Source of the DNA: Thioclava sp. JE_KL1
GTDB taxonomy: Bacteria; Pseudomonadota; Alphaproteobacteria; Rhodobacterales; Rhodobacteraceae
Direction of reading: 5' to 3'
Length of the DNA stretch: 64,000 nucleotides
NCBI RefSeq assembly: GCF_009296265.1
Contig: NZ_WBJS01000004.1
Coordinates: 248,001 to 312,000, forward strand
How positions within the stretch are numbered: position 1 is the stretch's first letter; the number at the start of each line of letters is the position of its first letter. The translations under genes and the position numbers were made by a program. Below are positions 1 to 8,361 of this stretch, piece by piece. The notes under the pieces are model-generated. The model saw only the letters and a list, made by a program, of their open reading frames with translations, was not told where the DNA came from and searched no databases.

Positions 1-2
1 CG

Positions 3-236
3 CTGGTGAACCGCGCGCTGGCCTCGGATGTGTCGAGCGAGAACGCCTCGCTGATGGCCACGCTCTACATGATCCGCGCGGAGGCCTATGGCCAACTGGG
101 TGACGCGACGAAGGAACATCAGGCCCGTCTCGACATGCAGCAATGGGCGCGCTATGGCTTTGGCTCTGACGCGGCGGTGAAACGCCGCGCGGATGAGGTG
201 GCGGCCCTCGCCAATGCGGGCGCTCACGTGAACTGA
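3..236 (+). CDS. 3' end of an unidentified protein (5' end outside window)
   Basis: The reading frame is open from the first bases of the window to a TGA at 234-236, so this is the C-terminal part of a longer gene; the internal GTG at 6 is probably not a real start. The visible 78 residues are alpha-helical, with a pattern like the end of a TPR-type helical repeat (an Ala/Tyr/Gly helix pair followed by an Ala-rich tail). I do not recognise the family and assign no function. It lies about 50 bases upstream of a small membrane protein on the same strand and may be in the same operon as the VWA protein. Confidence 0.6.
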   Translation: MVNRALASDVSSENASLMATLYMIRAEAYGQLGDATKEHQARLDMQQWARYGFGSDAAVKRRADEVAALANAGAHVN

Positions 237-288
237 CCGCAAAAGGCGGACCGGGCGCGCCCGGACCAAGACTGTAAGGGGGCGCAGC

Positions 289-456
289 ATGTATGTTCTG
301 GCAGGTGTCGTGATCGGGCTGATCTGGGGCGACTGGAAGGCCCGCAAACGCGGCGGCAACAAGCTCGACCGGGCGCAATATGCCGCTGTCCATGCGATCG
401 GGCTGGCGCTGGTGGGCCTCTTCGTCACCGTGATCATCAACCGCATCTGGGCATAA
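289..456 (+). CDS. small membrane protein, 55 aa
   Basis: ATG at 289 follows a purine-rich AAGGGGGCG ribosome-binding stretch, and the frame closes with TAA at 454-456. The 55-residue product has two hydrophobic segments (about residues 2-13 and 34-53) separated by a short basic loop rich in Lys, Arg and Gly. The spacing to the following VWA gene (13 bases) suggests co-transcription. No known family is recognised. It could be a conserved accessory membrane peptide of the downstream CoxE-like operon; that is inference from position only. Confidence 0.6.
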   Translation: MYVLAGVVIGLIWGDWKARKRGGNKLDRAQYAAVHAIGLALVGLFVTVIINRIWA

Positions 457-469
457 TCGGAGGGCGGCG

Positions 470-1651
470 ATGTTCCTGCCATTCTTCGATGCTCTGCGGC
501 GCGGCGGTGTCCCCGTCTCCTTACGCGAATATCTGAGCTTCCTCGAAGGGCTGGCTGCGGGGCTTTGCACCTACGATATCGACGGGTTTTACTATTTCGC
601 CCGCGCCGCGATGGTGAAGGACGAACGTTTCCTCGACCGGTTCGACCGGGCGTTTTCCGAGGCGTTCTCGGGGTTGGAGGCGATCACCCCGGACGATGTG
701 CTCAACGCCGTCGATCTGCCCGAGGAATGGCTGCGCAAACAGCTGGAGAAACACCTCACCGAGGAAGAAAAAGCGCAGATCGAGGCGCTTGGCGGGTTCG
801 ACAACCTGATGGAGACGCTGAAAAAGCGGCTCGAGGAACAGAAGGGCCGCCATCAGGGCGGCAATAAATGGATCGGAACGGGAGGCACCTCGCCTTTCGG
901 CGCTTACGGCTACAACCCCGAAGGCGTCCGCATCGGCCAGAAAGAGAGCCGCCACCAGCGCGCCGTAAAGGTTTGGGACAAGCGCGAGTTCCGCGATTTC
1001 GACGACACGGTGGAACTGGGCACCCGCAACATCAAAGTGGCGCTGAAGCGCCTGCGCCAATGGGCGTGGCATGGCGCGAATGAGGAACTGGACCTGCCCG
1101 GCACGATCCGCGCCTCTGCCGAGGCGGGCTATATCGACGTCAAAACCCGGCCCGAGCGGCACAATGCGGTGAAGGTGGTTCTCTTCCTAGATGTGGGCGG
1201 TTCGATGGACGCCCATGTGCAGCTGGTCGAAGAGCTGTTCTCCGCGGCCAAGTCCGAGTTCAAGCATCTCGAGCACTGGTATTTCCACAATTGCCTCTAT
1301 GAGGGCGTCTGGAAATCAAACAAGCGCCGCTGGAACGAGGCGACGCCGACCTGGGACGTGCTCCACCGCTATGGTCCCGATTACAAATGCATTTTCGTGG
1401 GCGACGCCTCGATGTCGCCCTATGAGATCACCCATCGCGGCGGTGCCAACGAGCATTGGAACGACGAGGCGGGCCATGTCTGGCTGACCCGCGCGCGCGA
1501 GCAATGGCCCGATCACACATGGCTCAACCCGATCCCGGAACGCTGCTGGGGCTACGCGCAGTCGATCCAGATCATCCGCGAGATCTTCGAGAACCGGATG
1601 CATCCGCTGACCCTCGAGGGGATCACCGCCGCGATGAAGGAGCTCGGATGA
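470..1651 (+). CDS. VWA-domain protein, CoxE-like family
   Basis: This 393-aa protein has a charged N-terminal helical region (about 1-130), a conserved middle with an HQRAVKVWDKREFRD-type stretch (about 162-176), and a C-terminal von Willebrand A fold. The MIDAS-like motif at residues 241-247 reads DVGGSMD, so the first Ser of the usual DxSxS is Gly, as I recall for this CoxE-like subgroup. Such proteins normally work with a MoxR-type AAA+ ATPase in metal-centre insertion or protein remodelling; no MoxR gene is visible here and one may lie left of the window. The start has GGAGGG just upstream. The stop overlaps the next gene's ATG by 4 bases. Confidence 0.85.
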   Translation: MFLPFFDALRRGGVPVSLREYLSFLEGLAAGLCTYDIDGFYYFARAAMVKDERFLDRFDRAFSEAFSGLEAITPDDVLNAVDLPEEWLRKQLEKHLTEEEKAQIEALGGFDNLMETLKKRLEEQKGRHQGGNKWIGTGGTSPFGAYGYNPEGVRIGQKESRHQRAVKVWDKREFRDFDDTVELGTRNIKVALKRLRQWAWHGANEELDLPGTIRASAEAGYIDVKTRPERHNAVKVVLFLDVGGSMDAHVQLVEELFSAAKSEFKHLEHWYFHNCLYEGVWKSNKRRWNEATPTWDVLHRYGPDYKCIFVGDASMSPYEITHRGGANEHWNDEAGHVWLTRAREQWPDHTWLNPIPERCWGYAQSIQIIREIFENRMHPLTLEGITAAMKELG

Positions 1652-2022
1652 ACCGGCTGCGCTACCTCTGGGGGCATCACAAGATCGCCTCGCTGGGCTT
1701 CATCCTCGCGGTCGCGCTGTCGTTGTTCTTCGGCGCAAGGTTCGTCTCGCGCGCGATCTACTGGTCCGACCCCGCCCATCTGCACCAAAGCCCCGAGGAA
1801 TGGATGACGCCGGGCTATATCGCGCGCAGCTGGCATCTGGAGATCGAGGAGGTCGACGCGATCCTCGGCATCGAGGATGGGCGTGCGCTGGTCGGCGCGG
1901 GCCGCCCGACCCTGGAACGTATCGCCAAGGCCAAAGGCGAGCCGCTGCAGGATCTGATCCGCAAACTCTCGCTCGGCCTGCCCAAGACGATCGCCGATAA
2001 AGAGGCGCAGCCACAGCAATGA
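1648..2022 (+). CDS. membrane-anchored small protein, 124 aa
   Basis: The start is set by the ATGA overlap with the VWA gene; a longer upstream frame exists but lies inside that gene. One hydrophobic segment (about residues 14-35) follows a short basic N-terminus, giving a likely N-in single-pass topology. The rest is soluble, with a helical stretch (about 53-112) that looks like a degenerate helix-turn-helix. It is coupled on both sides by 4-base overlaps, to the VWA protein and to DedA, so all three are probably made together. The function is unknown; it may link the CoxE-like protein to the membrane, which is inference from order. Confidence 0.7.
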   Translation: MNRLRYLWGHHKIASLGFILAVALSLFFGARFVSRAIYWSDPAHLHQSPEEWMTPGYIARSWHLEIEEVDAILGIEDGRALVGAGRPTLERIAKAKGEPLQDLIRKLSLGLPKTIADKEAQPQQ

Positions 2023-2639
2023 GCTTCTCCGACCTCTCAGATTGGCTGCTCGCGCAGGTGCCGCTCTACGGGCCGTGGCTTCTGGGCCTCACGACCTTCC
2101 TGAGCTGCCTCGCGATCCCGGCCCCCTCCTCGCTGATGATGATCGCAAGCGGAGCCTTCGTGGCCTCGGGCGATCTGGACCTCGCGACCGTCGGCGGCGC
2201 GGCCTTCACCGGCGCGGTGATCGGCGATCAGGTGGGCTTCCAGCTGGGCCGCCGGGCCGAGCGCTTCCTACCCCATCCCGACACGAAACGCGGCGCACTG
2301 GTCGCGAAAGCGATGGCCGCCCTGCGCAAACGCGGCGCGGTTACAGTGTTCTTCACCCGCTGGATGTTCTCCGCGCTCGGGCCTTGGGTGAACCTCGCCG
2401 CCGGCGCGTCCGGCTTCGCGCATCGGCGCTTCACTCTGGCCGATCTCGCCGGCGAAGCGGTCTGGGTCACCACCTATGTGGGCCTCGGCATCACCTTCGG
2501 GGCCAATCTGGACGCCGCTGCCGAGCTTGCGGGCAACGCGCTGGGGCTGATGGGCGCGGGTGCTGCCGCCTTCGCCTTCGGCTGGTGGCTGTGGCACGCG
2601 GCGAAGCGTGCGCCCAAAGCCCCCAAATCCGACGCTTGA
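2019..2639 (+). CDS. DedA family integral membrane protein
   Basis: This 206-aa polytopic protein has the DedA signature: an N-terminal re-entrant/TM region with a CLAIPAPSS stretch (about residues 31-39), a conserved F-x-x-R-W motif followed by Gly/Pro and an Ala/Gly-rich segment (about 112-130), and C-terminal TM helices. DedA/VTT proteins are membrane transporters or scramblases needed for envelope homeostasis; some flip undecaprenyl phosphate. Which substrate this one handles cannot be read from sequence. The start overlaps the preceding gene by ATGA, so translation is probably coupled. Confidence 0.88.
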   Translation: MSFSDLSDWLLAQVPLYGPWLLGLTTFLSCLAIPAPSSLMMIASGAFVASGDLDLATVGGAAFTGAVIGDQVGFQLGRRAERFLPHPDTKRGALVAKAMAALRKRGAVTVFFTRWMFSALGPWVNLAAGASGFAHRRFTLADLAGEAVWVTTYVGLGITFGANLDAAAELAGNALGLMGAGAAAFAFGWWLWHAAKRAPKAPKSDA

Positions 2640-2670
2640 TCACAGGCCTGCGAGCCGCCATATCCATCCC

Positions 2671-3366
2671 ATGTTGTTGCGCCTTCTCCCCATCCTGCTG
2701 CTGGTCCTCTACGGCTTCGCCATGTGGCATTTCTCGACCTGGCAACTCAAACGCCAGCTGAACGGGAATTCGCGCCGGTTGCGCGACAGCAAGCTGGAGC
2801 CCTATCTCGACCGGCTCGCCGCCGCGCTCGAAGTCTCGGAAATCCCGGTCCATGTCTACCAGATCGAACCGGTGAACGGCCTCGCCGCCCCCGATGGCCG
2901 CGTCTTCATCACCGAAGGCTTCATGCGCAAATATCGCAGCGGCGAAGTGTCCCCGGAGGAACTCACCTCGGTGATCGCGCATGAGCTGGGCCATGTCGCC
3001 TTGGGCCATTCGCGCCGTCGCATGATCGACTTCTCGGGCCAGAACGCCCTGCGCGCCGTGCTGATGACCGTGCTGGGCCGCTTCATCCCCTTCATCGGCC
3101 CGTGGATCGCCAACCTGATCACCGCAGCCCTCGCCGCCCGCCTCAGCCAGCGTGACGAGTTCGAGGCCGATGAATTCGCCTCCGCCCTGATGATCAAGGC
3201 GGGCTTCGGCACCGAGCCGCAGGTCACGCTGTTCCACAAGCTCGACGCGCTGACGAAGAACGCGGGCCAGACCACGCCCGCCTGGCTGCTGACCCACCCC
3301 AAGACCGAAAAGCGCATCGCCGCCATTGAGGCGAACCAGCTGCGCTGGTCGCGCGCAGAGCACTGA
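2671..3366 (+). CDS. M48 family zinc metalloprotease, membrane-anchored
   Basis: ATG 2671 is preferred because it opens directly into a hydrophobic N-terminal anchor (about residues 2-19); an in-frame ATG at 2560 would run through dedA. The zinc site is HELGH at residues 104-108 with the acidic third-ligand motif RDEFEAD at 161-167, both hallmarks of the M48 (HtpX/Ste24/BepA) clan. A hydrophobic hairpin lies between them (about 126-155). At 231 aa it is shorter than HtpX (about 290 aa) and closer to the compact M48 proteases. A role in envelope protein quality control is likely but not proven. Confidence 0.88.
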   Translation: MLLRLLPILLLVLYGFAMWHFSTWQLKRQLNGNSRRLRDSKLEPYLDRLAAALEVSEIPVHVYQIEPVNGLAAPDGRVFITEGFMRKYRSGEVSPEELTSVIAHELGHVALGHSRRRMIDFSGQNALRAVLMTVLGRFIPFIGPWIANLITAALAARLSQRDEFEADEFASALMIKAGFGTEPQVTLFHKLDALTKNAGQTTPAWLLTHPKTEKRIAAIEANQLRWSRAEH

Positions 3367-3422
3367 TTTTCCTTACTTTCGCCGCGCAGGGCCGCTAATC
3401 TGCCCGCGAGGAAGGGCAGTGA

Positions 3423-4697
3423 ATGACAAGCGGGTCTCTAGCGCGGGTGCACAGGCGCCGGGTGTTCTACATTCCCGGCTACGACCCGATTCATCCCCGC
3501 CGCTATCGCGAGCTCTACCGCAAGGAAGGCGCAGACCAGGCCCGCATCTCCGGCTACGAGATCGCGCTGGCCCCGAAACGCGCAGGCAGCCCCTATGGCT
3601 GGCATGTCACCTCCACCCAGGACGGCACCGACGTCGAAGCCGATGTCGAGGTGCTGGTCTGGTCGGATATCGTGCGCTCATCGATGGGCAAATCGATCCC
3701 CGCGACCTACGCGCAACTGATCCGCACGGCCTGGGCCTATATCGCCTCCGGCGCGCTGTTCCGGCTGATGCGGCTCCGCAAAGGCCCGGTGATCGCCGCG
3801 CTCTACCCGATCGTGGCGCTGATCGCGCAGACGCTGATCGGGATCGGCCTCGGCTGGGCTGCGGCCGCACTCGCCTTGGCCCTGCTGCCCGGCTTCCCGC
3901 TCGATTGGCTCGCGGGCCTCATCCTCGGCGCCGCGATCCTCACGCTGACCCTACGCTGGTTCCGGGCCAAAGACGGCAAGCTCTTCGCCTATTACCTGAT
4001 GCATGACTACGCATTCACCGCGCGCTGGGGCGGCGCGAACCCGCCCGAGCTGGAGGCCCGCATGGCCGAATTCGCCGCCCGCATCGAAGAAGCGATGCGC
4101 GAAGACTGGGACGAGGTACTGATCGTCGGCCATTCCTCGGGCGCCCATCTCGCCGTCTCGATCCTCGCCGACCTGATCCGCGAAAACCGCCTCCCCCCTT
4201 CCTCTTGGCAAAAATATCCCGGGGGGAGGCCGTCAGGCCGGGGGGCAGCGCCCCCGGCGCTCGCCTTCCTCTCGCTCGGTCAGGTGGTCCCGATGGTGAG
4301 CTACCTGCCCCGCGCGACCCGCCTGCGCGCCGATCTCGCCTACCTCGCCACCCGGCCCGAGCTGTTCTGGCTCGACGTCACCGCGCCGGGCGATGGCTGC
4401 GCCTTCGCGCTCTGCGATCCGGTTGCGGTCTCGGGCGTGGCCCCGGAGGGCCAGATCCACCCGCTGGTGATCTCCGCCGCCTTCACCCAGACGCTGAGCC
4501 CCGAGCGGTGGCGCACCCTCCGCTGGCGCTTCTTCCGGCTGCATTTTCAATATCTCTGCGCCTTCGACCGGCCCGGAGATTACGACTATTTCCGCCTGAC
4601 CGCCGGGCCGCTGACGCTGGCCGACCGCTTCCACGGCCGCGCCCCGTCGAAAAGCCGGATCACGACGCCCGCGAGCCGGTTCACGAGCGTCACATGA
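3423..4697 (+). CDS. alpha/beta-hydrolase-like membrane protein with an in-frame repeat insertion
   Basis: This 424-aa protein opens with a strand and P-G-Y loop (FYIPGYDP, residues 15-22). It has two hydrophobic helices (about 122-150 and 158-178) and a nucleophile-elbow-like GHSSGAH at 236-242, as in serine hydrolases of the alpha/beta fold (G-x-S-x-G). Residues about 259-279, rich in Pro, Gly and Arg, are encoded by a copy of the dispersed palindromic repeat also seen at 6107-6172 and look like an in-frame insertion. The stop overlaps the P450 start by ATGA, so the two are coupled. No exact family is recognised. The substrate is unknown; a lipid-like ester is a guess from the P450 neighbour. 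Confidence 0.7.
   Translation: MTSGSLARVHRRRVFYIPGYDPIHPRRYRELYRKEGADQARISGYEIALAPKRAGSPYGWHVTSTQDGTDVEADVEVLVWSDIVRSSMGKSIPATYAQLIRTAWAYIASGALFRLMRLRKGPVIAALYPIVALIAQTLIGIGLGWAAAALALALLPGFPLDWLAGLILGAAILTLTLRWFRAKDGKLFAYYLMHDYAFTARWGGANPPELEARMAEFAARIEEAMREDWDEVLIVGHSSGAHLAVSILADLIRENRLPPSSWQKYPGGRPSGRGAAPPALAFLSLGQVVPMVSYLPRATRLRADLAYLATRPELFWLDVTAPGDGCAFALCDPVAVSGVAPEGQIHPLVISAAFTQTLSPERWRTLRWRFFRLHFQYLCAFDRPGDYDYFRLTAGPLTLADRFHGRAPSKSRITTPASRFTSVT
4203..4257 (-). repeat. dispersed GC-rich palindromic repeat, copy inside a CDS
   Basis: Read on the minus strand this stretch aligns with the intergenic copy at 6107-6172: a GGGGGC-N-CTGCCCCC hairpin, a short GGCC-based stem-loop, then a C-run into CCCGGGATATTT and GCCAAG. 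The copy sits within the hydrolase-like gene, in a frame without stops, adding about 20 residues. Confidence 0.75.
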
Positions 4698-6067
4698 GCC
4701 AGCCGTCCCGCCTACCCCCGAAACCGACCCCGCGCCCTGATCGCGTGTCGCTCTGGCGCTATTTCCGGCTGTTCAAATCCGACATCCTCTCGGCCCAGCC
4801 CGCGCGCCTTTATCGCGCCTGGATGGCCGAGTTCCGCACGCCGTTCTTCCGCTCCTATATGTGCAACGACCCCGATCTGGTCGATCTGGTGCTCAACAAG
4901 CGCCCGATGGATTTCCCGAAATCCGACCGCGTGCGTGAGGGGCTCAAACCGCTTCTGCGCGAGAGCGTCTTCATCACCAATGGCGCGCAATGGCAGCGCC
5001 AGCGCCGGATCATCGACCCGGCCTTCGAAGGCGGCAAACTGCGCGAGACCTTCCCGGCGATGTGGGCGGCGGGCGAGGCTTGCGTCGATCGGATGAAGGT
5101 GAAGACCGACGCCGAACCGATTGATATTGAAACGGAAACCTCTCACGTCGCCGCCGATATCATCTTCCGCACCCTGTTCTCGATCCCGATCGAGGATGCG
5201 ACCGCCAGCACCGTGTTCGCCGCCTTCAAGCGTCATCAACGCGCCTCGCCGGTGGTCAATCTCGGTGCGCTGCTGCCGCTGCCGCGCTGGTTTCCGCGGT
5301 TTCACGCGCCCGAAACGAAGCGCACCGCGACCCATATCCGCGCACTGATCGAGCGTCTGACGACAGAGCGCGCCGCCATGATCGCTGCCGGCATCGCGCC
5401 CGACGATCTCGCGACCAAGATCATGACCACCGCCGATCCCGAAACCGGTGAGCGGTTCGGCACCGCCGAGATGGTCGATCAGGTCGCGATCTTCTTTCTC
5501 GCGGGCCACGAGACCTCCGCCTCGGCGCTGGCATGGTCGCTCTATCTGCTGGCGACGCATCCCGATTGGCAGGATCGGCTGGCCGAAGAGGCAACGACTG
5601 CACTGGCGGAAAGTCCCGACTTTTCTGTGCTTTCCAAGCTGAAGTTGAACCGCGCCACCTTTCGCGAAGCGATGCGGCTTTATCCACCCGTGCCGATGTT
5701 CGTGCGCGAGACGACCTGCCCGGAAACCTTCCGCAACCGCGACGTCAAACCGGGCAGTCAGGTCGTGATCTCACCGTGGCACCTACATCGCCACGTGCGG
5801 CTCTGGGACAACCCCGACGGGTTCGACCCGAGCCGCTGGGAGACCGAAAACGGCAAGGCCTGCCAGCGCCGCGCCTATATCCCGTTCTCCTCCGGCGCGC
5901 GGGTCTGCCCCGGCGCGGGGTTCGCCATGGCGGAGGGGCCGCTTGTGCTTGCAATGCTGCTACGGGCGTTTCGGTTCGAGGCTGTCGAGGGCCGCGAACC
6001 GGCCCCCGTCGCGCACCTGACGGTGCGCGGTAAGGACGGCATTTACCTCAGGATTTCCGAGCGTTGA
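4694..6067 (+). CDS. cytochrome P450
   Basis: The 457-aa product carries all the P450 marks: the I-helix oxygen-binding motif AGHETS at 270-275, the K-helix E325-x-x-R328, and the haem-binding loop FSSGARVCPG with Cys405 as the thiolate ligand. It has no N-terminal membrane anchor, as expected for a bacterial soluble P450. The start is set by the ATGA overlap with the hydrolase-like gene. Sequence style resembles CYP families with long-chain or terpenoid substrates, but the substrate cannot be deduced. No ferredoxin or ferredoxin reductase lies next to it, so electrons must come from partners encoded elsewhere. Confidence 0.92.
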   Translation: MSQPSRLPPKPTPRPDRVSLWRYFRLFKSDILSAQPARLYRAWMAEFRTPFFRSYMCNDPDLVDLVLNKRPMDFPKSDRVREGLKPLLRESVFITNGAQWQRQRRIIDPAFEGGKLRETFPAMWAAGEACVDRMKVKTDAEPIDIETETSHVAADIIFRTLFSIPIEDATASTVFAAFKRHQRASPVVNLGALLPLPRWFPRFHAPETKRTATHIRALIERLTTERAAMIAAGIAPDDLATKIMTTADPETGERFGTAEMVDQVAIFFLAGHETSASALAWSLYLLATHPDWQDRLAEEATTALAESPDFSVLSKLKLNRATFREAMRLYPPVPMFVRETTCPETFRNRDVKPGSQVVISPWHLHRHVRLWDNPDGFDPSRWETENGKACQRRAYIPFSSGARVCPGAGFAMAEGPLVLAMLLRAFRFEAVEGREPAPVAHLTVRGKDGIYLRISER

Positions 6068-6068
6068 G

Positions 6069-6174
6069 GGGGCACTGCCCCCGTCTCCGGAGGACGACAA
6101 TCCTAAAAGAAAGAGGGGGCTCTGCCCCCGCTGGCCCTGCCAGCCCCCCGGGATATTTCGGCCAAGCCGAAGAG
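6069..6174. repeat. intergenic GC-rich palindromic repeats
   Basis: The space between two convergent genes holds two GGGGGC-N-CTGCCCCC hairpins (about 6069-6083 and 6107-6121). The second continues through a TGGCCCTGCCA stem-loop into CCCCCCGGGATATTT and GCCAAG. The same composite appears in reverse at 4203-4257. It may also act as a bidirectional transcription terminator for the converging P450 and kinase genes. Confidence 0.7.
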
Positions 6175-6175
6175 A

Positions 6176-6850
6176 TCAGTCGCGCACGACCAGATCGGCG
6201 GCGCGGCTTTCGCGCGTAATGGTGCGGCCATTGGGCAGGTCGTTTTCCTCGACGCGGCGGCGCGTCTCGGCCAGATCGCAGCCCTGATCGCGCCAGCGTT
6301 GAGTGAGCCGCTCGCGCAGCACCTCTTCGGGCAGATCGATGCGGATCGTGAGATCGAAGAGCGGGTAGAGATCGCTCCAACCGGGCCGCGTCAGCAGCAG
6401 GTAATTGCCTTCGACGATCAGATATTTCGCCGAGCCCGGCACGCTTGCGCCGCCCGGAACGGTAGCGTCCAGATCGCGGTCGAAGGTCGGCACGGGTTCG
6501 TCCTGGCTGCTCGATTTCAGTCGCGCAAGAAGCTGCGAAAACCCTTCTGTGTCAAAGGTTTCCGGCGCGCCCTTCACGTTGCGCAAGCCGCGCGTGTCGA
6601 GCCAGTCATTGTCGCGGTGAAACCCGTCCATCGCGACGATGGCCGATTGCTCCCCGAGCGCCTCGGCCAGCTCATGCGCGAGATGCGACTTGCCCGCACC
6701 GGGGCCGCCGACCAGCCCGATCAGCAGCCGCTCGCCCGGAAGCTGGCGGATATGCGAGGCCAGATCGGCGCGCGGCACCTGCAGCTCGCTCTCCATGAAA
6801 GCGCCGTGATCGCCCATCGGGCCGTCGCTATCGCCGAGCCAATCCGGCAT
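6176..6850 (-). CDS. nucleoside/nucleotide kinase family P-loop protein
   Basis: This 224-aa protein has a Walker A motif GGPGAGKS at residues 48-55 and the organisation of the PanK/uridine-kinase-like family: a MDGFH-type strand end about 30 residues later, a VEGNYLLL Walker-B-like stretch, and an Arg-rich lid region. Relatives include fructose-transport-system kinases and pantothenate-kinase-like proteins, so it probably phosphorylates a small sugar or nucleoside. The start at 6850 (TGATG overlap with the ThiE-like gene) is chosen over an upstream in-frame ATG inside that gene; internal ATGs at residues 12 and 19 are alternatives. Confidence 0.8.
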   Translation of the reverse strand: MPDWLGDSDGPMGDHGAFMESELQVPRADLASHIRQLPGERLLIGLVGGPGAGKSHLAHELAEALGEQSAIVAMDGFHRDNDWLDTRGLRNVKGAPETFDTEGFSQLLARLKSSSQDEPVPTFDRDLDATVPGGASVPGSAKYLIVEGNYLLLTRPGWSDLYPLFDLTIRIDLPEEVLRERLTQRWRDQGCDLAETRRRVEENDLPNGRTITRESRAADLVVRD

Positions 6851-7467
6851 CACGACATCGCCTTGATGAACCGTCCCAGAGCTGCGGCCGGGTCGTCCTC
6901 GCGCCAGACCTCGTCGCCGAAGGCGAACCAGTCGGTAACGGGGGCGAATTTCGTGACCAATTCTTCGGTCAGCGCACCCTCGGCCACCACCGGCACTTCG
7001 ATCACTTCCGACCACCAGGCGAACAGCTCGTGCTCGGCGGGTTCGGCGGTGCCGAGATTGGTCTCGCCGATCGGGCCGAAGCAGACATAGTCGGCCCCAG
7101 CCTCGCCCGCGTTCATCCCCTCATGGCGGGAATTGCCGCAGTAGCTTCCGACGATCGCGTCGTCACCCAGCTCCTTGCGGCCGTAGCGGATCTGCTTCGC
7201 ACCGTCGGTGAAATGCACCCCGTCAAGCCCGTGGCGCTCCACGAGAGCGACATGGGATTCGATCACCAGCGCCACGTCACGGGCATGGGCCACTTCGCGC
7301 ATCGCATCGGCGATCCGACCGATCTCGTATTCGTCGCGGCTGGCCAGCGAGAGGCGGATGCAGGCGATGTCATGCGCATCGAGCACCGAGGCCAGTTTCG
7401 GCGCGAATTCCTCGGCGTCGAAAGCGGGCGGCGTGATCAGGTAAATCTGCGGGCGGTCTTCGGCCAT
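6850..7467 (-). CDS. thiamine-phosphate synthase-like (ThiE/TenI) protein
   Basis: A 205-aa TIM-barrel protein of the ThiE/TenI type: an N-terminal IYLITPP strand, an HFTDG loop mid-protein, a GSYCGNSRHEG segment where ThiE binds pyrophosphate, and GADYVCFGP near the C-terminal phosphate-binding strands. ThiE joins HMP-PP and THZ-P; the altered pyrophosphate loop and isolation from other thi genes make it a divergent homologue rather than a certain ThiE. The start has GGAG in GCAAAGGAGCC upstream. The stop overlaps the start of the kinase gene, so the two are coupled. Confidence 0.75.
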   Translation of the reverse strand: MAEDRPQIYLITPPAFDAEEFAPKLASVLDAHDIACIRLSLASRDEYEIGRIADAMREVAHARDVALVIESHVALVERHGLDGVHFTDGAKQIRYGRKELGDDAIVGSYCGNSRHEGMNAGEAGADYVCFGPIGETNLGTAEPAEHELFAWWSEVIEVPVVAEGALTEELVTKFAPVTDWFAFGDEVWREDDPAAALGRFIKAMS

Positions 7468-7567
7468 GGGCAGGCTCCTTTGCGGGTCTTGGCCGCCTAT
7501 TAACGCAAGCGGCGCGGCCTTGCCAGTGCCAGCTTGCGCGACTAGGAGAGGCGCGAAAGGACCGCCC

Positions 7568-8323
7568 ATGCCCAACACGCCCGAAATTCCCGATCCCGCC
7601 CAGCCCGCCTTCATCCTCGTGCGTCCCCAGATGGGCGAGAATATCGGGGCGGCGGCGCGCGCGATGCTGAACTTCTCGCTGCGCAAGATGCGGTTGGTGG
7701 AACCGCGCGACGGCTGGCCCAACCCCAAAGCGGTGGCGATGGCCTCGGGAGCTGCCGGTCAGGTGCTCGATTTCGCGGGCGTCTATGACAGCGTGGCGGA
7801 CGCCGTGGCCGATTGCGATTACGTCTTCGCCACCACCGCGCGGGGCCGTGAATTGCCCAAACCGATCTACACGCCCGAGGCGGCGATGGAGGAGGCGCGC
7901 AAACGCATCGTCGCGGGCCAGAAGGTCGGCGTGCTTTTCGGGCCCGAGCGGACGGGGCTGGAAAATGACGACATCCTGCGCGCCAATGCGATCATCACGG
8001 TCCCGGTGAACCCGGAATTCTTCTCGCTCAACCTTGCGCAGGCGGTGCTGCTGTCTGCCTATGAATATTCGCGCCACACGCTCGACTCGGTGCCGGTCGA
8101 TCCGGGGCTTGCGGGCCATGATCCGGCGAGCGCGGTCGAGGTCGAGAAGCTGGGCGATCACTTCGAGCAGCGGCTCGAGGAGGCGGGCTTCTTCCACCCG
8201 CCCGCGAAGGCGCCGATGATGAAGCGCAACCTGCGCAACATGTGGACGCGTTTCGCGATGACGCGCTCGGAGGTGCAGACGCTGCACGGCGCTCTGCGAC
8301 AAATTCTCCGCCCGCGCGACTGA
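7568..8323 (+). CDS. trmJ: TrmJ-type RNA 2'-O-methyltransferase (SPOUT)
   Basis: The 251-aa product begins with a strand followed by PQMGENIGAAARAM (about residues 20-33), the N-terminal signature of TrmH/TrmJ SPOUT methyltransferases. It continues with LFGPERTGL (about 120) and VNPEFFSLNLAQAV (about 143-156), the trefoil-knot motifs that bind S-adenosylmethionine. TrmJ methylates the ribose at position 32 of several tRNAs. The C-terminal extension (about 190-251) with an R-N-x-W-x-R segment is typical of TrmJ. ATG 7568 is chosen because the upstream frame is not conserved in style. It is divergent from the ThiE-like gene. Confidence 0.88.
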   Translation: MPNTPEIPDPAQPAFILVRPQMGENIGAAARAMLNFSLRKMRLVEPRDGWPNPKAVAMASGAAGQVLDFAGVYDSVADAVADCDYVFATTARGRELPKPIYTPEAAMEEARKRIVAGQKVGVLFGPERTGLENDDILRANAIITVPVNPEFFSLNLAQAVLLSAYEYSRHTLDSVPVDPGLAGHDPASAVEVEKLGDHFEQRLEEAGFFHPPAKAPMMKRNLRNMWTRFAMTRSEVQTLHGALRQILRPRD

Positions 8324-8361
8324 CGCTTGGTCAAAGACGCGGCTTGCGCCATCTTGAGAGC

